Numbered from the stretch's first letter, positions 24,939-37,067 are shown. The stretch: DNA of 37,259 nucleotides from Acidimicrobiales bacterium (GCA_027452005.1 DAIDHF010000025.1:1-37259), one strand, 5' to 3'. Numbers and translations: made by a program. Notes: a model not told the origin generated them from the letters alone.

Positions 24939-26380
24939 TGGGCGAGCCCCTCTATCTGTGCCCCAACCTGGAACATGACTGCCTCACCCAAGGTCGGAGC
25001 CATAACCTGAACCCCTACGGGGAGATTGTTGGCACCCAGCCCGAAGGGCACGCTCATTGCAGGATGACCAGCCAGGTTGGACGCTATTGTGGCGATATCG
25101 GAATTGTACATGTCTAGGGGATCTTGCTTTGCCCCAAAACCAAAGGCCACGGTTGGCGAGGTTGGCGATAAGAGTACGTCAAAGGACTCATAGGCACGAC
25201 CAAATGCTTTTGTAATCAGGGTCCTTACCCGTTGAGCCTGACCGTAGTAGGCGTCATAGTATCCAGAGGACAGTGCGTAGGTTCCTAGCATTATCCGTCT
25301 TTTGACCTCCGGTCCAAACCCGGCACTCCTGGTAGCTCTCATCATCGACTCCACGTCTTGGCCGGCGACCCTAAGTCCATAGCGGACCCCGTCGTAGCGG
25401 GCCAGATTTGACGAGGCCTCGGCAGGGGCTATGAGATAGTAGGCAGCCAGTCCATATGACAACTCCGGGATAGAGATCTCGTCGACCTTGGCACCAATAG
25501 CGGCCAACTTATCAGTGCACTTGGTGAATGCTGCCTGAACGTCCGGGCTGGCTGGCGCAAGCAACTCGGTCACAACCCCTACCCGGATCCCGTCAACACC
25601 CTTGTCGCAGGAGTCCAAAAGGCCCGAGAAAGGCTCGTCAATTGAGGTCGAGTCCCTTGGATCGTACCCACCAATTACCTCACATATGAGTGCCGCATCG
25701 CCCACATTGACGCATAACGGTCCGATCTGGTCCAGGGAACTGGCAAAGGCAATCAGGCCATATCGAGAGACCCGACCATAGGTGGGCTTTACCCCTACAA
25801 CCCCACAAAGAGAGGCCGGCTGCCTAATAGAACCCCCCGTATCCGAGCCCAGAGCACAACAGACAAATCCGGCGGCAACGCTCGCAGCACTACCTCCGCT
25901 AGACCCGCCGGGTACATAGTCCAAGTTGCACGGATTTCTAGTTGGACCAAAAGCCGAGTTCTCCGTGGAAGAGCCCATTGCGAACTCGTCCATGTTGGTC
26001 TTACCAACAATGACCGCTCCAGCATCTTGCAATTTGGCCACCACGGTTGCGTTATAGGGAGGTATCCAACGCTCCAGCATCTTAGATGAACAGGTCGTTG
26101 CAATCTCCCGGGTGCAAATGTTGTCTTTCAGCGCAACCGGGACCCCGGCTAGGGGACCCGGATCAATCCCACGGGCAATTAGGTCGTCTATTTCACTAGC
26201 ACGCTGTCTGGCCTGGTTGTCGAGTACGAGATTGAACGCATGAATTTTATCTTCGCAACGGGCAATCTCCTCTAGGCAGTCTGACAAAACATCAGAAGCA
26301 CTTTGGAATCGAGTCTTGACCGCAATCGCTGTCTCTCTGACTCCCTGGCGAGGGAAACTGGTTCGCTGAGTACTGGTCAT
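24935..26380 (-). CDS. gatA: Asp/Glu-tRNA amidotransferase subunit A (amidase)
   Basis: GatA releases ammonia from glutamine for the transamidation carried out with GatB. 481 residues with the amidase-signature triad: Lys85 in [11 protein letters not shown], the cis-Ser in [11 protein letters not shown] (160-161) and the nucleophile Ser184 in [13 protein letters not shown] central loop and the C-terminal [13 protein letters not shown] are also as in the family. The start overlaps gatC stop by four bases (ATGA), and the end overlaps gatB by four, so all three subunits are coupled. No deviation from active GatA is visible. Confidence 0.97.
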   Translation of the reverse strand: MTSTQRTSFPRQGVRETAIAVKTRFQSASDVLSDCLEEIARCEDKIHAFNLVLDNQARQRASEIDDLIARGIDPGPLAGVPVALKDNICTREIATTCSSKMLERWIPPYNATVVAKLQDAGAVIVGKTNMDEFAMGSSTENSAFGPTRNPCNLDYVPGGSSGGSAASVAAGFVCCALGSDTGGSIRQPASLCGVVGVKPTYGRVSRYGLIAFASSLDQIGPLCVNVGDAALICEVIGGYDPRDSTSIDEPFSGLLDSCDKGVDGIRVGVVTELLAPASPDVQAAFTKCTDKLAAIGAKVDEISIPELSYGLAAYYLIAPAEASSNLARYDGVRYGLRVAGQDVESMMRATRSAGFGPEVKRRIMLGTYALSSGYYDAYYGQAQRVRTLITKAFGRAYESFDVLLSPTSPTVAFGFGAKQDPLDMYNSDIATIASNLAGHPAMSVPFGLGANNLPVGVQVMAPTLGEAVMFQVGAQIEGLAQ

Positions 26381-26691
26381 GGTTCGTCCAAGATCTTTGG
26401 AACCCGAAATTTACCCTCAAAGAAATCAGGGGCATTGCTTTGAAGGTCTTCCAACTCAAGACACTCATCTAAGACGTCATCTCTTAGTACGTTGCTTAGG
26501 GCAATCGGGTGTGACATAGGAGACACGTCTCGCAAGTCAATTTCAGCAACTGTAGAGGCGTGATCTAATATAGCTCCTAATTCCCGGGTAAATGCATCAA
26601 GCTCGCCATCGTCAAGACCCAGACGGGCTAAAGAGGCAATGTGGACTACCTCTTCTCTCGATATTTTACCCCGCGAAGCCTGATCGGTCAC
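26377..26691 (-). CDS. gatC: Asp/Glu-tRNA amidotransferase subunit C
   Basis: GatC is the small subunit that wraps around GatA and stabilises the GatA-GatB complex. 104 residues. ISREEVVHIASLARLGLDDGELDAF is the characteristic N-terminal helix, and DVSPMSHPIALSNVLRDD with PDFFEGKFRVPKIL forms the usual extended belt that ends in the conserved P-x-v/i. It starts with an ATGA overlap on the stop of the esterase-like gene and is the first of gatC-gatA-gatB. Confidence 0.95.
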   Translation of the reverse strand: MTDQASRGKISREEVVHIASLARLGLDDGELDAFTRELGAILDHASTVAEIDLRDVSPMSHPIALSNVLRDDVLDECLELEDLQSNAPDFFEGKFRVPKILDEP

Positions 26692-27443
26692 AAAAGCACC
26701 CTGGTCAAGAACTGGGTCATTTCTTGAACGATTTTCTCAGCGTCAAAATCCAGAGTTGCTACATGATAGCTGTTTTCAAGCAAGACTCGGTCAATTGGGC
26801 CAGAAACTGACTTCTCAAGAAGGTCGCCATTACTTGGGGGGACCACGTGATCTTGGGTGGACGAAAACAAGAGTACTGGGATCGTTATCTGGTCTAGGCG
26901 ACGCGATATCTTTTCTACCGACTCAAAGAGAGTAAGTAACGGACGAAGTGGGGTCTGAGGATAAGCCATTTCCATGGAACCAGGTTTAGCAATGTCTGAA
27001 CCAATTCCCTCAAAGGTTTCTATCCCCGACTCAAGAGTCGACCTGAGTATCTCAAGAAAGCTCTCGGCTGGTGGTTCACATAGGGGATTTACCAAAACTA
27101 GACCTGCAACAGATGGCTCTTCAAGGGCCAGGTTGATGGCCAGAGTCCCCCCCATAGACAGTCCACACACTGCCATCGAGTCACAGTCTTGACTTAGTTT
27201 TCCAAAGGACTGCGTTACACTAGTGAAATAGTCTTGATAGGTCGTCGCGATCATGTCGTCTACCTGAGTGCCGTGACCTGGGAGGAGAGGCATCTCAACG
27301 CTGTGTCCCAACTGAATGCAAACATCAGCTAAAGGTCTCATTGATTGGGGATTCCCAGTAAATCCGTGAATCACGAGTACACCATGACCTGTCGTGCCGC
27401 GATGAGAAAGAGGTTCTGCCCCAGGAATTATAGGAGACGTCAT
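26688..27443 (-). CDS. Alpha/beta hydrolase, carboxylesterase-like
   Basis: 251 residues with a complete catalytic triad: Ser96 in CGLSMGG, Asp198 in SSTQDHVVPP and His227 in ENSYHVATLD. The oxyanion segment is VLVIHGFTGNPQSMRPLA. The pattern is that of Est30-type carboxylesterases and monoacylglycerol lipases, which hydrolyse short-chain or glycerol esters in the cytoplasm; the natural substrate is unknown. There is no signal peptide. Its stop overlaps the gatC start by four bases, so an esterase is translated together with the tRNA amidotransferase genes; this may be simple packing of genes. Confidence 0.85.
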   Translation of the reverse strand: MTSPIIPGAEPLSHRGTTGHGVLVIHGFTGNPQSMRPLADVCIQLGHSVEMPLLPGHGTQVDDMIATTYQDYFTSVTQSFGKLSQDCDSMAVCGLSMGGTLAINLALEEPSVAGLVLVNPLCEPPAESFLEILRSTLESGIETFEGIGSDIAKPGSMEMAYPQTPLRPLLTLFESVEKISRRLDQITIPVLLFSSTQDHVVPPSNGDLLEKSVSGPIDRVLLENSYHVATLDFDAEKIVQEMTQFLTRVLL

Positions 27444-27486
27444 ATCCTTATAACCTAGCCACCGTGTCGTAGACTCAACAACTTGT

Positions 27487-28356
27487 CTACACGATCTCCC
27501 CTATTTTGGCCGCGAGGTCCGCTAGTTCCCAACGCCCGGGCGAGGTAATCTCAGGACCCATCTGCCATCCCAGCATTCTTTGGACGGTTCCCCCTTGGAC
27601 AAAAAACGTCTGGCCGGTGATCTCACAGTCCTCCATGGCCAAGACGGCGACCAAAGGTGACACGTTCTTGGGATCCCACACGTCAAATCCGTCCTGGGGG
27701 GCTTTTACAACGTCAGACAGCCCGGGGGTGGTCTCGGTCATTCGAGTTCGGGCAGCCGGGGCGATAGAATTTACCCTGACCCCATACCTGGAAAGCTCTT
27801 GAGCCAAGATTGTGGAAAACGAGGCAATTCCAGCCTTAGCCGCCCCATAGTTAGCCTGACCTGGATTTCCCAACAGGCCCGAGGTGGACGATGTATTGAT
27901 AATAGACGCCCTTGGAGTCTCGCCAGCCTTAGAGCGCTCCCGCCAGTACTGTGCGCAGTGTCTCGCCGGGACAAAGTGGCCCTTGAGATGAACCTTGATG
28001 ACCGAGTCCCACTCATCTTCGGACATGTTTACCAGGACCCGATCTCGAAGGATTCCGGCGTTGTTGACCAAAACGTGAAGGTCGCCAAAATTATCAAGGG
28101 CGCTCTTTACAAGGTTGGCGCCTCCCTCCCAGGAGGTAACGTCGTCGTGATTGGCTACAGCAATTCCACCCGAGGCCTGAATTTCGGCTACTACCTTGGT
28201 CGCTTCACTGGTATCCTCACCAGATCCATCCATGTGTCCACCCAGATCATTCACGATCACCTTAGCCCCATTGGCCGCGAAAAGCAGGGCGTGTTCCCGT
28301 CCAATTCCCCGTCCAGCACCCGTAATGATTGCGATTCGACCATCAAGTAAACCCAC
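27487..28356 (-). CDS. Short-chain dehydrogenase/reductase
   Basis: 289 residues, NAD(P)-dependent oxidoreductase of the classical SDR fold. The cofactor motif is TGAGRGIGR (12-20), the NNAG motif is at 98-101, and the catalytic Ser (about 157), Tyr170 and Lys174 sit in NTSSTSG and NYGAAKAG. An insertion after strand 2 (NDLGGHMDGSGEDTSEA) resembles the (3R)-hydroxyacyl-CoA dehydrogenase-like SDRs of beta-oxidation enzymes, so a hydroxyacyl-CoA or ketoacyl substrate is plausible but not shown. The GTG start has AAAGGAG eight bases upstream. It is 43 bases before the esterase-like gene. Confidence 0.88.
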   Translation of the reverse strand: MGLLDGRIAIITGAGRGIGREHALLFAANGAKVIVNDLGGHMDGSGEDTSEATKVVAEIQASGGIAVANHDDVTSWEGGANLVKSALDNFGDLHVLVNNAGILRDRVLVNMSEDEWDSVIKVHLKGHFVPARHCAQYWRERSKAGETPRASIINTSSTSGLLGNPGQANYGAAKAGIASFSTILAQELSRYGVRVNSIAPAARTRMTETTPGLSDVVKAPQDGFDVWDPKNVSPLVAVLAMEDCEITGQTFFVQGGTVQRMLGWQMGPEITSPGRWELADLAAKIGEIV

Positions 28357-28450
28357 GAGCGCAACTCCTTTCGCCCAACAGGGCCTTGAAGACGTAACAG
28401 GAAGATTCTCGCGCTAAAATTAGCTCAGTGCTAGCCGACGCGGGTAAAAC

Positions 28451-30430
28451 TTAGTTGGTGTACAGGCTAACCGAAGACCCCTGGGCAACCGAGGTCCCCT
28501 CAGCTGGGTTGGTAGCAAACACAACTCCACCCGGTGGTCCGTAGACATTTTGTGGGTTGAACCCCTTGGCCGAAAGAGCATTCGTGGCCTGGGTAACCGA
28601 GTCCCCGTTGACGTTGGGAACCTGAACCATGACCGGACCAAGCGAGATCAAGATGGTCACTGAAGAACCCTGGTTTACACTCTGGCCTACCGGTGGGTCG
28701 GTTCCTAGAACCAGTCCCTTGGCCACCGTAGAGGAGTTCTCTGACTTACTTGCCACGGTCAGCCCGAGTCCCTCTAGTGCACTGGTAGCACTCTGCGGGC
28801 TAGCTCCAACTATCGACTCTGGGATTGTCTCGGGTTGGGGCCCCTGGGATATCTCAAGGGTGACAACTTGACCGTACCGGCCCCGGCCGTGGGGGCTATA
28901 GGAGATAACCTGGCCACCTGGGACGGTCAAAGAATAGGCCTGGGCAAACTTCGGGTTGAACCCGCGGGCACCCAACTTGGCCGCAGCTAGACTCTCGCTC
29001 ATCGCGTCCACATTTGGAACCTGGGCAAACGGAGGACCGAGAGACACGACCACGTTTACCGAGGCTCCCTTTGGGGCACGCCCATGTGGGCTGGGCGACT
29101 GAGAGAATATCGCCCCGATCTGGGTCGCCTTTATGAACCTTCTGGCAACAACTCTCAAGGTTAGATGATCTTTTACTACCAGCCGACTGGCTGAGGCCGG
29201 TGACATCCCTACTACCTGGGGAACCAAGACCTTGGGAGCAAACACCCCGGTCTCATACGCGTAAGCCCCCCCGGCACCTAGTATGGCAACCAGACAAATG
29301 AGGGAAACGACCTTGAGCCATCCCTTGGTCTTGGTTGGATCGCCCCCAGGCGTGGCTGTTTGCTTGGATAACTCTTTATTACCAGATGACTTCCTAGAAC
29401 TAGGAGCCCGTCTGGACTTGGTCCCAAGGCGTCCTTTCTTGGCCGTCGAATCCTGGTTGGCCTCGTAGTCAAAGAGACCGGCCTTCGTGGTTTCTCCAGT
29501 ACTCTCAGGAACAAGAGTGGTCCCCACGATTGTGGCGTCGGGGCTCGAGAGGTCCGGGTCACCTTGCTTGACCTGGTTCACGACCAGAGGCTCTGGCCTG
29601 TCTAGCTTTTTGCTAATGTCCTCTAGCTTGTCAACCAGACCACTAGAGTCGATCCTGAGTCTCACGATAGGGTTGAGCATTCTTGACAGAACGGTTCCAA
29701 ACTCCCCTAGGTGCTCGGGTATCGGGATGTCATAACCAACCCGGGCCATAAGGACCGAGACGGTCGACTCACCCTTGAAGGGCGACTCTCCAAGAACGGC
29801 CTCATAGAGTACGAGACCTAGTGAGTATACGTCTGAGCGACCCTCAAAGGAGTTCCCCGTGGCCTGTTCAGGAGACGTATAGCGGGCCGTCCCAAAAATT
29901 GAACCCTCGGGCTCAGTCCAGGCGGCCTCAGCCAGTGCGCGGGCCAGACCAAAATCTGCAATGGCCGCCCGACCGTCCTCGTCAAAGAGGATATTTGCTG
30001 GCTTTACGTCTCTATGGATTAGTCCCTGACGATGTGCATACGACAGTGCCTTGCTTGCCTCAACCCCGATATGACAGGCCTGTGCGACTGTCAACCTGGT
30101 TTGGTGCGATATAATCTGAGCGAGACTTCCTCCACCCATGTACTCGAGTACCAGGTAGGGCCCGGCCTCTTCCTCGCCCCAGTCGAGAACTCTAACTATG
30201 TTTGGATGGTTAAGTCCCGCTGCCGACTTGGCCTCGGCCCCGAACCGCTTGAGAAATGCTGGCTCGTGGACAAGGCCCGGGTGTAGTAACTTGACGGCCA
30301 CCTTGCGGGCAAGCCGGGTGTCGAAGGCCTGATAGACGTGCGCGGACGAGCCCGTCCCGCAGAGCGTTTCGAGCCGATACCTTCCTCCGACGACGCGGCC
30401 TATTTGATCAGCGATCTGAGATATCGCCAT
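28451..30430 (-). CDS. pknB: Ser/Thr protein kinase with PASTA domains (PknB-type)
   Basis: Membrane kinase that senses cell-wall fragments and phosphorylates division and wall-synthesis proteins in relatives. 659 residues. The cytoplasmic kinase domain (about 17-275) has Lys47 (VAVKLLH), the HRDVKPAN loop with Asp141, DFG at 159-161 and GTARYTSPEQ. A Ser/Lys-rich linker leads to a membrane helix at about 371-391 (WLKVVSLICLVAILGAGGAYA). Four extracellular PASTA repeats follow (starting near VPQVVG, VPNVDA, IPESIVG and VPNVNG), the number in mycobacterial PknB. Here it lies downstream of ligA, away from the usual division-gene cluster, and it is the only wall-related gene in this run. Confidence 0.93.
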   Translation of the reverse strand: MAISQIADQIGRVVGGRYRLETLCGTGSSAHVYQAFDTRLARKVAVKLLHPGLVHEPAFLKRFGAEAKSAAGLNHPNIVRVLDWGEEEAGPYLVLEYMGGGSLAQIISHQTRLTVAQACHIGVEASKALSYAHRQGLIHRDVKPANILFDEDGRAAIADFGLARALAEAAWTEPEGSIFGTARYTSPEQATGNSFEGRSDVYSLGLVLYEAVLGESPFKGESTVSVLMARVGYDIPIPEHLGEFGTVLSRMLNPIVRLRIDSSGLVDKLEDISKKLDRPEPLVVNQVKQGDPDLSSPDATIVGTTLVPESTGETTKAGLFDYEANQDSTAKKGRLGTKSRRAPSSRKSSGNKELSKQTATPGGDPTKTKGWLKVVSLICLVAILGAGGAYAYETGVFAPKVLVPQVVGMSPASASRLVVKDHLTLRVVARRFIKATQIGAIFSQSPSPHGRAPKGASVNVVVSLGPPFAQVPNVDAMSESLAAAKLGARGFNPKFAQAYSLTVPGGQVISYSPHGRGRYGQVVTLEISQGPQPETIPESIVGASPQSATSALEGLGLTVASKSENSSTVAKGLVLGTDPPVGQSVNQGSSVTILISLGPVMVQVPNVNGDSVTQATNALSAKGFNPQNVYGPPGGVVFATNPAEGTSVAQGSSVSLYTN

Positions 30431-30487
30431 TGGACTACAATAACCCTATGACGTGCCAAAATGGTGGATAACCAGGTTTGTTAGGTG

Positions 30488-33032
<2,545 letters not shown>

Positions 33033-33055
33033 GGGCTTCTCCTTTTTATTAGCGA

Positions 33056-34102
33056 CTATTTGATTATCGTTGCTGAACCGGCCACATAGTCGTCTTGATA
33101 GATAGCGGCGGTTTGCCCTGGTGCGGGCTTGCGTATCTCGTGGTCTAGCACAACGTGGTCTCCAATCCATCTAGCTGGCACGGCTAAACCGTGGGCACTA
33201 AATTGCATAAGAACGAGCTGACCTTGCTCAATGGGCTCACCGGTCCATGTCGGTGGGCCTAGCTTTACTTGGTCGGTCAAGAGGTCCTCGTAGGAACCGA
33301 CCGTGGCAATTTTATTGTGTAGGTCAATTTCGGTTACAAAACGTCTCGTGGGGGTTTTCACGCTTGAGACTCCTGAAGAGATTCCCTTGCGCTGACCAAC
33401 CGTGAGAAGCTCTAACGAGTCGGTCTCCCCGATTGGTGTTCGGGTCTGTGCATCAATCAAGACCCCCTTGGTTAGTTGGACCCGAGCTTCCATGAACTCC
33501 TTTCGCCCACCCTTTGAGGTTATAAAGCACACGTCTTGGCTGTCAGGCTTTTCAGAAGTCCTTAGGCCAAGCGACCTGGCCATCTCGCGAACCTCGGTCT
33601 TGGCCAGGTCACCAAGAGGGAGAAGGACTCTCGACAGGGCGCGCTGGTTCAGTACTGAAAGCACATAAGACTGGTCTTTGGTCATATCGTGAGCGCGTCT
33701 AAGTCTAAATTGTGGACCGTCCTGTTCAACCTTTGCGTAGTGCCCGGTAGCAATTGCGTCAAACCCAACCCGGATAGCCCGGTCCAAGAACACGTCAAAC
33801 TTTATCGACCTGTTGCACTCAATGCAGGGGTTTGGAACGAGACCGTCCCGGTGTGACGATACATAGTGTGAGACAACTTGACTCTCAAAGTCCTGTGTAA
33901 AGTTGAAGACATGATGGGGTACGCCCAGTTGCGCGGCCACCCTCCGGGCATCTTCAACGTCAGATATCGAGCAGCATCCAGAGTCACTTTCACCACCCCA
34001 CAGCTTCATAGTGGCACCCTCAACCTGGTGTCCCGCATCTCTGAGGAGGGCAACCGCTACTGAAGAGTCCACCCCTCCTGACATCCCAACCAGTACTCGC
34101 AC
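33056..34102 (-). CDS. mnmA: tRNA-specific 2-thiouridylase
   Basis: MnmA adds sulfur to U34 of Glu, Gln and Lys tRNAs, using sulfur passed from a cysteine desulfurase. 348 residues, GTG start. The P-loop is GMSGGVDSSVAV, and the catalytic cysteines are Cys93 in NPCIECN and Cys192 in DSQDVCFI, both present. Other family features are ATGHYAK and KDQSYVLSVLNQ. The cysteine desulfurase gene lies upstream on the same strand with a 34-base gap, fitting sulfur transfer from that enzyme. It is followed after 23 bases by bcp. Confidence 0.96.
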   Translation of the reverse strand: MRVLVGMSGGVDSSVAVALLRDAGHQVEGATMKLWGGESDSGCCSISDVEDARRVAAQLGVPHHVFNFTQDFESQVVSHYVSSHRDGLVPNPCIECNRSIKFDVFLDRAIRVGFDAIATGHYAKVEQDGPQFRLRRAHDMTKDQSYVLSVLNQRALSRVLLPLGDLAKTEVREMARSLGLRTSEKPDSQDVCFITSKGGRKEFMEARVQLTKGVLIDAQTRTPIGETDSLELLTVGQRKGISSGVSSVKTPTRRFVTEIDLHNKIATVGSYEDLLTDQVKLGPPTWTGEPIEQGQLVLMQFSAHGLAVPARWIGDHVVLDHEIRKPAPGQTAAIYQDDYVAGSATIIK

Positions 34103-34136
34103 GAAGTGATTCTAACGCGTCTTTGGTGCGCGATTC

Positions 34137-35294
34137 CTAGCGAGCCTGGCTCCTGAGCTGGTCGAGAGCACAAATGAGAGCCTCAGAGGCCAAATCGATC
34201 TCTTCAAACTTAGTTGACCAGCCAAATGAGAAGCGTACCGACGACGCCGCAGCATCTTGGGAGATCCCCATAGCACCCAGGACGTGGCTGGGTTCGACGG
34301 CCCCACTCGCACATGATGCTCCGGTTGATACGTGAACCCCCTGGCGATCTAAGAGGATTAGGAGTTCCTCATTTGAAACCCCTGAAAATGTCACGTTGAC
34401 AATTGAAGCAACCCCTTCAGGAGAGCTATTGAGAGAGACTCCATCTATCTTTGAGGAAACAAGGTCCAAGAAGTGTGCTCGGACATTGCACAAGCGAGCT
34501 TGCTCTCGTGCCTGATCTTCCAAAACCAGCTCTAAAGCAAGCGCCCCTGCAGAGATTAGCGCAACGTTCTGGGTGCCCGGCCTGAGCTCAAACTCCTGGG
34601 CTCCACCGGCCATGATCGAATGTAGTTGTGTCTTTTTCCGAGCCATGACTACCCCGACCCCTTGGGGACCACCAAATTTGTGCGGGGAAAACGTTGCCAA
34701 GTCGACCGGCCTAAGTGTACTGGCCAGGTCGAGATGCCCTACGGCCTGGACGCCGTCAGTATGTAACAGGCAATTAGGTGCGTGACCCTCTAAGAGATCT
34801 GCAAGCTGGTCTATCTTGTTTACAGCCCCGGTCTCGTTGTTGACCAAGATTACCGAGACCAACCTGGTCGAATGGTTGACCAGGTTGGACAGATCTTGGA
34901 AGTCAGCTAGTCCGAATTTATCGACCGCACACAGTGCCCCATCCAGTCTTAGGCAGGTGTTGAGTACGGAGTGATGCTCGGCGGCGGTACAGACCAAGTT
35001 CGGACCCCGCGCACCACTTGTCCCCGCAATGGCCAGATTGTTTGACTCGGTGCCACCAGAGGTGAAAACTACCTCATATGGGCTACATCCCAAGTGATGA
35101 GCCCAAATCTCTCTGGCTTCCTCCAGTTTATTTTTGGCCACCTTGGCCATTGAGTGAGCCCCAGACGAATTACCGTGTAGTTCACCAGATTCAAGGGCAG
35201 CAATGAGAAACTCTCGTACCTGTGGTCTAAGGGGTGTAGTGGCAGCGTGGTCAAGATATACCCGACTTTGGCCTGGTTCGTACTTGATAGACAC
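34137..35294 (-). CDS. iscS: Cysteine desulfurase (NifS/IscS family)
   Basis: Pyridoxal-phosphate enzyme that takes sulfur from cysteine as an enzyme-bound persulfide, for tRNA thiolation and Fe-S clusters. 385 residues. YLDHAATTPLRP opens the protein, HHSV (around 107-110) holds the cofactor-stacking His, HTDGVQAVGH gives the cofactor Asp, Lys206 (ATFSPHKFGGPQG) forms the Schiff base, and the active Cys328 is in STGASCASGAVEPSHVL. The neighbouring mnmA is the likely sulfur acceptor. The GTG start is two bases after the stop of the membrane-anchored hydrolase. The symbol follows its position next to mnmA, as in mycobacteria. Confidence 0.93.
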   Translation of the reverse strand: MSIKYEPGQSRVYLDHAATTPLRPQVREFLIAALESGELHGNSSGAHSMAKVAKNKLEEAREIWAHHLGCSPYEVVFTSGGTESNNLAIAGTSGARGPNLVCTAAEHHSVLNTCLRLDGALCAVDKFGLADFQDLSNLVNHSTRLVSVILVNNETGAVNKIDQLADLLEGHAPNCLLHTDGVQAVGHLDLASTLRPVDLATFSPHKFGGPQGVGVVMARKKTQLHSIMAGGAQEFELRPGTQNVALISAGALALELVLEDQAREQARLCNVRAHFLDLVSSKIDGVSLNSSPEGVASIVNVTFSGVSNEELLILLDRQGVHVSTGASCASGAVEPSHVLGAMGISQDAAASSVRFSFGWSTKFEEIDLASEALICALDQLRSQAR

Positions 35295-35296
35295 GA

Positions 35297-37006
35297 CTAG
35301 CCCGATGGAATAAATATGGTCGTGGACGTGGAAACAATCGTCGTACCCGCCCCGGGATTTGTGGAGATGGTTGGTAGTGATGTCGACGTGGTCGACGTGC
35401 TTGACAGGGCCCCTGAGGTTGACGTGGTTGGCGAAACAACAGCTGGAATCGTAGAAGTAGTGGTACTTGAGGTTGTCTGGTTCAAGTTGCCGGTTACAAT
35501 TGTTGACCGTCCCGGCTGAGATCCGACGGTCAACAGACTGTTTAGTGCCCTGGCGTCTGCCTTGGAGTAAGCCCCAAAGAAGTCGAGAGATTCTGTGGCC
35601 ACGATCTGTTCAAGCGCTGTTTCCTGGGAGTACTCATCGATGTACCCACCGCCGATGAGCGTGACTAGATACTTAGGACCGGTCTTGTCGTCAGCAAAGA
35701 CGCTCTGAGACAATCCTGGGGGGTTGATCGTGTCAGTACTTCCTTGCAGAATCAGTAATGGGGCCCCGGTTGAAGAAAAGTAGTGCCCCCCGGGTAGGTT
35801 GAGCAGGGTGCCAGACATGTCAACTACGGCCCTATATGTGTACCTATTGCAACAAGAGTTATATGCGGCAGCCAAGACCGTGTCACCCCCGTCTGAGTGA
35901 CCAGCCAACATGATCGCAGTTTGATCTACCATGCCATTCAAAAATGACATGTCGTCTTTGGCGTAGTCCCCCTGATTGGTCAACTGGGACACGATAAAGT
36001 TTATATCTTGGGGCTGATTTACAATGTCGTTCTCGTTTGGACCCCCAGGAGCATTCGGATTAGTCAACGGGAACGTAACCCCAACCACGATATAGCCTGC
36101 CTGGGCCCAGTATGAAAGAAGGAGCTCGTAAGTGGACGGTGCTTGCCTGAATCCTGGAGCAAAGATAACTACCGGATACGGTCCAGCTTTGAGATAGGCT
36201 TTGGCCCCGCTTTGAACAACGACCGATTGAAACTGCTGGGTAGGAAGTCCAGCTTGTTTGTAAGCAGGGTACAAGATCGTGGCAACAAGTGGCCTTGGGA
36301 TCTTTGCCCCAGACTGAGAAACAATAAACCTAGACGAATCCTGAAGAGTTGTGGTTTGTTCCCCCACCGGGAAGGGGCCGCCAAGCCCATAATGCTGGCG
36401 TGACAGGGCAAGGAATGAACCCGAGCCACTTGTTTTGGTCGGTAGGCGTTGGCTAGTTCCCGCGGAACTTATTTGCGAACTTTTGCCTCCCCCAGAAAGT
36501 TGAGCCACAACAGCAACTAGCAAGGTGAACAAGACGACGATAGTTCTGGCCAAGCGAACCCGTCGACGTCGTCGTGCGTTACGTATCGCAATTCGCGGAC
36601 CGAAGTGACCAAATGATGAGTCGTTGACCGGTGAACTATCGGGCAAGACCACATGGGAAAGTGCACGATTAGATCCGGTGGCCTCCTCGTTCAAGCTAAG
36701 GTATCGGTGTTCAATGCTCGGATCGGAGTTTTGGTCTGCTTGTCCTTCCAGATGGACTAACTGGAGCTGATCGGGGGATTGACTTAGGTCCAGGACCTCC
36801 ATCTCAGCTGGTCCACTTTGATTCAAGCCGACTGTCTCGGCTGGTTCACCCAGGTTCAGGTCGACCGTCTCGGCTGGTTCACTTAGGTTCAGACCCGCAA
36901 TCTCAACCGGTTGACTTGCCCAGCGCCCAGCAAATAAGAACACGTCATCGCCTAAAAGGCCTTCAGGATCGTCGTCTTCATAAAACTCGGGTGGAAACTC
37001 TGGCAC
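35297..37006 (-). CDS. Membrane-anchored alpha/beta hydrolase-like protein, catalytic His apparently lost
   Basis: From GTG 37006 the protein is 569 residues; the frame is open to a TTG at 37117, but that would overlap the preceding gene by 50 bases. Residues 1-140 are acidic and contain four 11-residue repeats. A basic stretch and VVLFTLLVAVVAQ (about 154-170) form a single membrane anchor, leaving the rest outside the cell. The hydrolase domain has YPVVIFAPGF, the nucleophile Ser371 in GHSDGG, the segment NENDIVNQPQDINFI and Asp425 in LQGSTDTINPP. Where relatives have a catalytic His there is Tyr455 (LIGGGYIDEYS). A Ser/Thr-rich tail of about 60 residues ends it. It resembles chlorophyllase/dienelactone hydrolase-like secreted proteins. 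Confidence 0.8.
   Translation of the reverse strand: MPEFPPEFYEDDDPEGLLGDDVFLFAGRWASQPVEIAGLNLSEPAETVDLNLGEPAETVGLNQSGPAEMEVLDLSQSPDQLQLVHLEGQADQNSDPSIEHRYLSLNEEATGSNRALSHVVLPDSSPVNDSSFGHFGPRIAIRNARRRRRVRLARTIVVLFTLLVAVVAQLSGGGKSSQISSAGTSQRLPTKTSGSGSFLALSRQHYGLGGPFPVGEQTTTLQDSSRFIVSQSGAKIPRPLVATILYPAYKQAGLPTQQFQSVVVQSGAKAYLKAGPYPVVIFAPGFRQAPSTYELLLSYWAQAGYIVVGVTFPLTNPNAPGGPNENDIVNQPQDINFIVSQLTNQGDYAKDDMSFLNGMVDQTAIMLAGHSDGGDTVLAAAYNSCCNRYTYRAVVDMSGTLLNLPGGHYFSSTGAPLLILQGSTDTINPPGLSQSVFADDKTGPKYLVTLIGGGYIDEYSQETALEQIVATESLDFFGAYSKADARALNSLLTVGSQPGRSTIVTGNLNQTTSSTTTSTIPAVVSPTTSTSGALSSTSTTSTSLPTISTNPGAGTTIVSTSTTIFIPSG
36767..36898 (-). repeat. Four tandem 33-base repeats coding 11-residue units
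   Basis: Four in-frame units follow each other exactly: AGLNLSEPAET, VDLNLGEPAET, VGLNQSGPAEM and EVLDLSQSPDQ, each 33 bases. The first two are nearly identical, and the last has drifted, so the array grew by local duplication. The units lie in the cytoplasmic N-terminus of the membrane-anchored hydrolase. Confidence 0.85.
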
Positions 37007-37067
37007 GCTACCTACAAAACTACCCCAGGACTCAGGGCTCGGTAACTGATTCTTGGAACACGACCCT

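Noticed and set aside
27799..28350. Plus-strand frame of 183 codons opposite the SDR gene
   Set aside because: Antisense to an intact SDR with full motifs; composition is not protein-like.
33033..33170. N-terminal extension of the peroxiredoxin frame
   Set aside because: The extra 46 residues overlap mnmA and are Arg-rich; GTG 33032 has a good ribosome site and gives normal family length.
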